Assembly (NCBI GenBank): GCA_030453055.1
Contig: JAKDLC010000047.1
Span: 1 to 10,669 of the forward strand
DNA from: Nitrosospira sp.
GTDB lineage: Bacteria; Pseudomonadota; Gammaproteobacteria; Burkholderiales; Nitrosomonadaceae
Direction of reading: 5' to 3'
Length of the DNA: 10,669 bases
The notes under the pieces are model-generated. The model ran no database searches, was not told the DNA's origin, and saw only the letters and a program-made list of their open reading frames with translations. Positions 6,828 to 10,669 of the stretch are shown in pieces; position 1 is the stretch's first letter, and each line of letters opens with the position of its first letter. The position numbers and the translations under genes are program-made.

Positions 6828-7754
6828 ATGTCGATTAAAACCGTTTTAAACGGGACAGACACGAAAGAAAGGTTATCGCCGCCGATGTTGATGATCGGCG
6901 CATCGTTGCTTTTCGCGACAATGGGCGCATGTGTCAAGTTTGCGTCGGCCGACTACGGCGCGGGTGAGTTAGTGTTCTACCGTGGCATGGTGGGCGCAGC
7001 GATGATGGCGTCGATTGCCCGTGTCCGCGACGGAACGCTTCGCACCAGCGTGCCGGCATTGCACGCCTGGAGAAGCCTGACTGGCGTAAGTGCGCTTGGA
7101 CTATGGTTCTACGCGGTAGGAGAACTGCCGCTTGCCACCGCCATGACGCTGAACTACATGTCTCCGATCTGGATGGCGCTGCTGCTCATTGGCGGTTCGA
7201 CCTTGCTTGGCGGCGGCCGGGTGGATGCGCGCCTGGTATGCGCGGTGCTGGCAGGTTTCGTCGGGGTGATCTGTGTGCTTCAACCCACGATGGACAGTCA
7301 TGAGCTATGGGGCGGGCTGATGGGCCTGCTGTCGGGTCTGCTTGCCGCCATCGCCTACCTGCAGGTGACCGCGCTTGGCAAGGCCGGAGAACCGGAGGAC
7401 CGCACAGTATTCTATTTTTCGGTCGGCAGCATCGGCGGAGGCGCCTTGGCGACTTCGCTTATCGGCGGATGGCATCCCCTTACCTGGCACGGCATCGGAA
7501 TGCTGCTTGCCATGGGGGTGCTGGCGACACTGGCGCAATTGATGATGACTCGCGCCTATAAAACCGGCCGGGTGCTTGTCAATGCCAGCTTGCAGTATCT
7601 GGGTATCGTCTGTTCTTTTTTATACGGCGTGTTGCTGTTCGACGACCCGATCACCGGACTCGCACTACTGGGGATGGGCCTGATCTCGATGGCGGGCATC
7701 GCCGCCGCGCGATTGCGCGAATCCATCATGCCCGCCAGCCGCATTGATACCTAA
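6828..7754 (+). CDS. EamA/DMT superfamily transporter
   Basis: This 308-residue integral membrane protein has the drug/metabolite transporter layout: two EamA repeats (about residues 20-152 and 165-295), each with about five helices, ten in all. Characteristic pieces are ASLLFATMGACVKFA in helix 1, VFYRGMVG, the segment ELPLATAMTLNYMSPIWMALL at the end of repeat one, and RAYKTGRVLVNASLQYLGIV with the FDDPITGLALLGMGLI helix in repeat two. Members export amino acids, nucleobase analogues or other metabolites, usually by exchange or proton coupling; the substrate cannot be inferred here. GAAGG lies about ten bases before the ATG. Its TAA overlaps the TAG of the convergent downstream gene. No partner gene is adjacent. 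Confidence 0.9.
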   Translation: MSIKTVLNGTDTKERLSPPMLMIGASLLFATMGACVKFASADYGAGELVFYRGMVGAAMMASIARVRDGTLRTSVPALHAWRSLTGVSALGLWFYAVGELPLATAMTLNYMSPIWMALLLIGGSTLLGGGRVDARLVCAVLAGFVGVICVLQPTMDSHELWGGLMGLLSGLLAAIAYLQVTALGKAGEPEDRTVFYFSVGSIGGGALATSLIGGWHPLTWHGIGMLLAMGVLATLAQLMMTRAYKTGRVLVNASLQYLGIVCSFLYGVLLFDDPITGLALLGMGLISMAGIAAARLRESIMPASRIDT

Positions 7755-8143
7755 TTTGGCCCGATAGACCCGCCTTGTATCTGGCTCGGATCTTCGACCA
7801 CCAGTCCTTTTTCATTCTTGCGTACCGGTGGCGGAAGGACCGGTTCCTTACTTTTGTTTCGCTCCACCCTTATTTTCTGATCGACCTGGCCGGTGTCTAT
7901 TTTTTCTTCGAGAATTCCATACGGGTATTTCTCGGAAGACTTGGGGGTACTCCCCTGTCCGGCGGAACTGCCCTGTCCGGTGGAACCTGCCTGCCCGCTT
8001 GAACCTCCCTGGCCGGTGGTGCTTCCCTGCCCGGATGTGCCATACTGAGCATGCGTTATACCCGCCGTGCCGAGACCGAGGGTGCTTCCAATGACCAATG
8101 CAAGTGCCAGCGACCGATTTGCGGATTTAGAAGAAAATTTCAT
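7751..8143 (-). CDS. Small secreted protein with Gly/Ser/Gln hexapeptide repeats
   Basis: I do not recognise a named family. The 130 residues start with a clear Sec signal peptide (positive KFSSKSANR, hydrophobic LALALVIGSTLGLGTAG, likely cut after THA near residue 32). Residues about 35-65 are a low-complexity tract of repeated GS(T/S)(T/S/A)GQ(G/A) units. A charged tail follows: EKYPYGILEEKIDTGQVDQKI, then Lys/Arg-rich and Pro-rich stretches, ending in a polar QGGSIGPN. The gene has a good AAAGGA ribosome site seven bases before the ATG. It converges on the transporter gene with a 4-bp overlap (CTAA) in which both stop codons are embedded. It is likely periplasmic or extracellular; the repeat could be a flexible linker. 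Confidence 0.75.
   Translation of the reverse strand: MKFSSKSANRSLALALVIGSTLGLGTAGITHAQYGTSGQGSTTGQGGSSGQAGSTGQGSSAGQGSTPKSSEKYPYGILEEKIDTGQVDQKIRVERNKSKEPVLPPPVRKNEKGLVVEDPSQIQGGSIGPN
7949..8041 (-). repeat. Degenerate 18-bp repeat array encoding GS-x-GQ hexapeptides
   Basis: About five degenerate 18-bp units within the secreted protein gene encode G-S-(T/S)-(G/T/A)-Q-(G/A)-like hexapeptides. The bases differ between units more than the residues do, suggesting an old expansion kept at protein level. Confidence 0.6.
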
Positions 8144-8434
8144 AACGGTTTCCTTTTATCGACCCAGCGATATTGCTGTATTGAAAATGCTACGCGTTAT
8201 TTCCTGATTTTTCGGTGCGGTAGCACACCAAGGTTTTAGTCGACGAATGAGAGTACCGATGGGTTTCCGTCGAAGACGGCTTTGGGCGCCAGAGATGCGT
8301 GATGGAACCGGGTTGGCGAATTGGGCGCTGCAAAGATGCGGGAAGAGGGGCGAAGATGATCGTCGAATCAGCGCGTAATATTCTGAAAACACTTGCATGC
8401 AACCCATAAACAATCGGTTTTGTGCCTGCTTTCC

Positions 8435-8454
8435 TATGTGCGATGCAGCACATA
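8435..8454. promoter_or_regulatory. Operator-like inverted repeat TATGTGC-N6-GCACATA
   Basis: This is a 7-bp perfect dyad with a 6-bp spacer, the size and symmetry of a dimeric helix-turn-helix regulator site. It lies about 95 bp before the crystallin-like gene. It loosely recalls CRP/FNR half-sites (TGTGC), but I cannot name the regulator. Confidence 0.35.
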
Positions 8455-8496
8455 CAAACAGTCTTACTCGCGGTAATGTGTCATCGCCTATGATAT

Positions 8497-8528
8497 TCGC
8501 GCCGCCTGCGCGAGGTTAGGCTTTTTTT
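8497..8528 (+). promoter_or_regulatory. 5' leader hairpin followed by T7
   Basis: TCGCGC (8497-8502) pairs with GCGCGA (8508-8513) over a 5-nt loop, and seven T follow at 8522-8528 after an 8-nt gap. It precedes the ribosome site (AGGAG, 8539-8543) of the next gene. The gap makes it a poor terminator, so an attenuator or mRNA-stability stem is equally possible. Confidence 0.3.
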
Positions 8529-8549
8529 CAAACAGACCAGGAGTGAAAA

Positions 8550-9008
8550 ATGAAAAAGGTGACTTTATTAGCAACGCTGCTGATATCAATCCTTACGCTT
8601 GGCGCCACGCCTTTCGCTTCGGCGCAAGACAAGACGCCGGGCAAGGACGGCGACAAGGATCCCAAGGCGCCGCTCATCCTGCTGGTTCCGCCCGTTTTCG
8701 CAATCAACGCGTCGTTGGCGGATGGATGCTGGGCCCGGCTTTTCGATGGTAAGGATTACCGTGGCGACGTACTTACGTTGGCGGGTCCGATCGATATCCC
8801 GAAGGCCACCCTGGGAACGACCTTCGCGTGGGGCCGTAAATACGATAGTGTCATCGTCGGACCGAACGCAACGCTCACCGTTTACGATCACCAGGACTAT
8901 AAAGACAAGACGGCGACCTTTAAAGCCGGACAAAAAGTACCTGATACCAATGAAAAGCTTGGATTTTTTGAGCAAATTCAATCACTCAAGGTCACCTGCA
9001 CGAAATAA
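8550..9008 (+). CDS. Secreted beta/gamma-crystallin-like protein
   Basis: This is a 152-residue exported protein. The signal peptide MKKVTLLATLLISILTLGATPFASAQ ends in a typical ASA site (residues 23-25), followed by a charged linker DKTPGKDGDKDPKAP. Residues 60-150 form one beta/gamma-crystallin-like unit of two Greek-key halves: CWARLFDGKDYRGDVLTL with the aromatic-x-G pattern, a VIVGPNATLTVYDHQDY centre, and FFEQIQSLKVTC at the end. Cys 60 and Cys 150 bracket the domain and may form a disulfide. Such folds often bind Ca, but the usual paired (N/D)(N/D)x(S/T)S motif is degenerate here (RKYDS). Start choice is firm: AGGAG lies six bases before the ATG. The role is unknown; envelope stress or surface adhesion are guesses. 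Confidence 0.8.
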   Translation: MKKVTLLATLLISILTLGATPFASAQDKTPGKDGDKDPKAPLILLVPPVFAINASLADGCWARLFDGKDYRGDVLTLAGPIDIPKATLGTTFAWGRKYDSVIVGPNATLTVYDHQDYKDKTATFKAGQKVPDTNEKLGFFEQIQSLKVTCTK

Positions 9009-9515
9009 TCCATTTGTGCCGCTGGGGCGCCGCTTCTCCCTATTCTCTGTTTCGGGGGCAGGCCGTTGATGCTGGATAACGCGCTAGCTGGAAATAACGT
9101 GGCGCCACCTGTCGCAATCAACCGCTCTCTGGAGCAGGGACCGCGTACCAAGTGCGCTCTGTAGGCGGGTGCAATGGGGGCGCCATAGCACGGCCTGGGT
9201 GACCCGGCTGCGCATGAAATTGCCGAGGACGCGCGAAGTATAGTGGCTTAAAACCAGCGCCAACGCCACCAGGGTCATGGAGAACGTGACGCCCACCACG
9301 GACATCATTGAACCGGCAATGGTCGATAATGTCTGGCGTGCGCTTTCCGGTCCCGCGCCAAACAGGCGCGGCCAGCGGGCCAGCGTTTCAGTTCCGATGA
9401 CGGACTCCGCTTCGATCAAACTCAATGCGAGTGCGATGCTGCCCGCGACGATCAGGGAGGGGATGAACCAGAAGCTTGAACGCAGATAGATCCAGAGCTG
9501 TTGGGGTTTACCCAT
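9009..9515 (-). pseudogene. Truncated DUF2254 membrane protein
   Basis: The open frame (9515 to 9084, 143 codons) starts like DUF2254 inner-membrane proteins: LWIYLRSSFWFIPSLIVAGS with a first helix (residues 15-34), ARWPRLFGAGPESARQTLSTIAGSMMSVVGVTFSMTLVALALV with a second (69-90), then SRVLGNFMRSRVTQAVL. Family members run on for more than 400 residues with further helices and a soluble domain. Here similarity ends at about residue 110 (near 9186) and an unrelated tail follows. In another frame just past that point the sequence reads TERTWYAVPAPESG, resembling the later W-x-PVPA-x-SGY segment of the family. This suggests an internal deletion plus frameshift, so the 3' limit given is approximate. 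The ATG has GGAAAAG before it and lies 36 bp after the PRC-barrel gene, on the same strand. Confidence 0.7.
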
Positions 9516-9551
9516 GGCTTTTCCGCAAACCCGAACCTGCAGGCTCGCGCT

Positions 9552-10595
9552 CTATCTCAACGGCCGGAGATCATTGACTTCCCGATTCACGAGAGCGTTA
9601 TACTTTGACAGGAACTCATCGCGGCTTATCGCGCCCGCACCCTGGCTATCGAACTCCGTCCAGGCGCCGAACACTTTACTGTCCTGGCGCGCCTCTTCCA
9701 GGGTCACCTTGTCATCCCGATCCACGTCAAGCCGGGCAAACACCGCGACAGCGCTGCCTTTCGTCGAGTATTCCTGGGGATCGACAAGAACCAGGTAGCC
9801 GCCGACATCCACCAGGAATAACGGATTGCCGACGTTGGGCCAGCGGCTCTTTTCAAACTTGAGCGCATTGTCGAGCTTTGCCTTGTCGACGTCCAGGACC
9901 GCATCGTCACCGCCGGCCAGTTTGAATGAACGTACAGAGATCAGAACCGACATGTTATTCACATCCCATGATTTATCGAAGCTGAACACGGCGTAGCGGA
10001 TGTTGCCGTTGCCCATATTGACAACGATATCCGTAATTTTTCCCATGTCTTTGCCATGATTGTCGTTGACGTCCTTACCAATGATTTCGCTGGCGCGCCG
10101 CAACTTCTGGTTGGGCATCGGCTTCAGTGAGACAGTCTTGCCATGATAGCGATCGACTTCCTCCCGGTAGCGCGGATCGTTCCAATCGGAATCCTTGTCG
10201 AACCCCGGGGCCGCCTTGAGCCTGTCTTTGTCAATATTGAGGACAAGCTTGTCACCCTCCGCCGCTTGCGTGAACGCCCGCACCGGATAGGCAAAGAGCT
10301 TGTTTCCCAAGCCAAGAACGCCGCCAAATGACAGCACCGCATAGTAAACACGCTCGTTGTTGACATCGACGATCAGGTCCACGATCTTGCCCAGGCTCTC
10401 GCCATGTACATTTCTGACTTCCGAACCGATCAGCTTGCTTGCCCGCATGTCACGAAACGATTGCTTGTCCTGTTGCGGCGCCGTGCCGGAAATCAAAGTG
10501 CCGGAATCGGCGGCGTTTGTCAGCCCCGGCAGAGGAAGCCCCATTGACAGAATCAATAGACTGGCCATAAATTTCATTCTGAAGATCGGGTTCAT
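9552..10595 (-). CDS. Secreted protein with two PRC-barrel domains and a C-terminal EF-hand
   Basis: The chosen start (ATG at 10595, with AAAGAGA about six bases upstream) gives 347 residues beginning MNPIFRMKFMASLLILSMG, a Sec signal peptide cut near TNA-AD (about residue 28). An in-frame ATG 16 codons upstream is less likely. Two PRC-barrel units follow at about residues 50-124 (ASKLIGSEVRNVHGESLGKI, DLIVD, YYAVLSFGG) and 165-239 (ASEIIGKDVNDNHGKDMGKI, DIVVN, RYAVFSF). Near the C-terminus is a canonical EF-hand loop, DVDRDDKVTLEE (290-301), with Asp at 1, 3 and 5 and Glu at 12. A degenerate second loop, DSQGAGAISRDE (316-327), follows. PRC barrels usually bind proteins or RNA and small secreted versions are common near stress genes; Ca binding is expected from the EF loop. 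It is probably periplasmic. It appears to lead a minus-strand unit with the DUF2254 remnant. Confidence 0.85.
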   Translation of the reverse strand: MNPIFRMKFMASLLILSMGLPLPGLTNAADSGTLISGTAPQQDKQSFRDMRASKLIGSEVRNVHGESLGKIVDLIVDVNNERVYYAVLSFGGVLGLGNKLFAYPVRAFTQAAEGDKLVLNIDKDRLKAAPGFDKDSDWNDPRYREEVDRYHGKTVSLKPMPNQKLRRASEIIGKDVNDNHGKDMGKITDIVVNMGNGNIRYAVFSFDKSWDVNNMSVLISVRSFKLAGGDDAVLDVDKAKLDNALKFEKSRWPNVGNPLFLVDVGGYLVLVDPQEYSTKGSAVAVFARLDVDRDDKVTLEEARQDSKVFGAWTEFDSQGAGAISRDEFLSKYNALVNREVNDLRPLR

Positions 10596-10669
10596 CGGGT
10601 TCTCTTTAAGGTAGTGGATTATGCTCACCGCAGTAGGCTTCAATCAGGCGTCAACAATCCATGGAGATC

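Larger units (their letters stand above)
8144..8549. other. Divergent intergenic region with operator-like palindrome
   Basis: These 406 bp separate two divergent secreted-protein genes. I see no convincing protein. Notable sites are a perfect interrupted palindrome, TATGTGC-N6-GCACATA (8435-8454), a TATGAT that could be a -10 for the right-hand gene (8489-8494, poor -35), and a small hairpin followed by T7 just before that gene. The middle, about 8230-8400, shows nothing recognisable. Confidence 0.5.

Noticed and set aside
8156..8413. 85-codon minus-strand ORF in the divergent intergenic region
   Set aside because: It has no good ribosome site, a Cys/Arg/Ser-rich random-like composition, and occupies the likely promoter region of the adjacent secreted protein gene.

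Overview
The window looks like a chromosomal piece of a Gram-negative betaproteobacterium. The best guess is the Nitrosomonadales or a related environmental lineage; this is inference, with no rRNA or other marker present. The pointers are a protein ending in a PEP-CTERM sorting tail (exosortase and exopolysaccharide-making bacteria), a Fur box of the form common in Betaproteobacteria, a dispersed GTCATTCCCGC...GCGGGAAT hairpin repeat, a pyruvate kinase-like gene with the extended N-terminus found in proteobacterial homologues, and several small secreted stress-type proteins. There is no CRISPR array, tRNA, rRNA or complete insertion sequence.

Left part (1-3360): the 3' end of a PhoX/DUF839-like secreted beta-propeller protein with a PEP-CTERM tail ends at 1148 and is followed by a hairpin. 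Convergent to it is a pyruvate kinase-like gene on the minus strand (3202 to 1289). It reads as one family-like protein in one frame except for a single in-frame TAG at 2888-2890. Upstream of it lies an AT-rich divergent control region. This holds a probable promoter for the kinase-like gene and, facing the other way, a consensus-like promoter overlapped by a Fur box with no protein gene behind it.

Middle (3361-6705): a gene-free stretch (3203-3683) holds a composite hairpin repeat, a decayed or dispersed sequence and a possible terminator. The minus-strand cstA-ybdD operon follows (pyruvate uptake carrier and its small partner), then a minus-strand 3-methyladenine DNA glycosylase. The kinase-like gene and the pyruvate carrier therefore sit close together and share a pyruvate theme, but in separate transcription units.

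Right part (6706-10669): a plus-strand EamA/DMT drug/metabolite transporter overlaps, stop codon to stop codon, a minus-strand small secreted protein with Gly/Ser/Gln hexapeptide repeats. A divergent plus-strand secreted beta/gamma-crystallin-like protein comes next. The window ends with a minus-strand pair: a secreted protein with two PRC-barrel domains and a C-terminal EF-hand, followed 36 bp downstream by a truncated DUF2254 membrane protein that appears to be a pseudogene.

No complete new multi-gene system is visible. The points most worth checking are the amber stop inside the kinase-like gene, the orphan Fur-controlled promoter (a lost iron gene or a small RNA), the decayed DUF2254 gene, and the PRC-PRC-EF-hand secreted protein.
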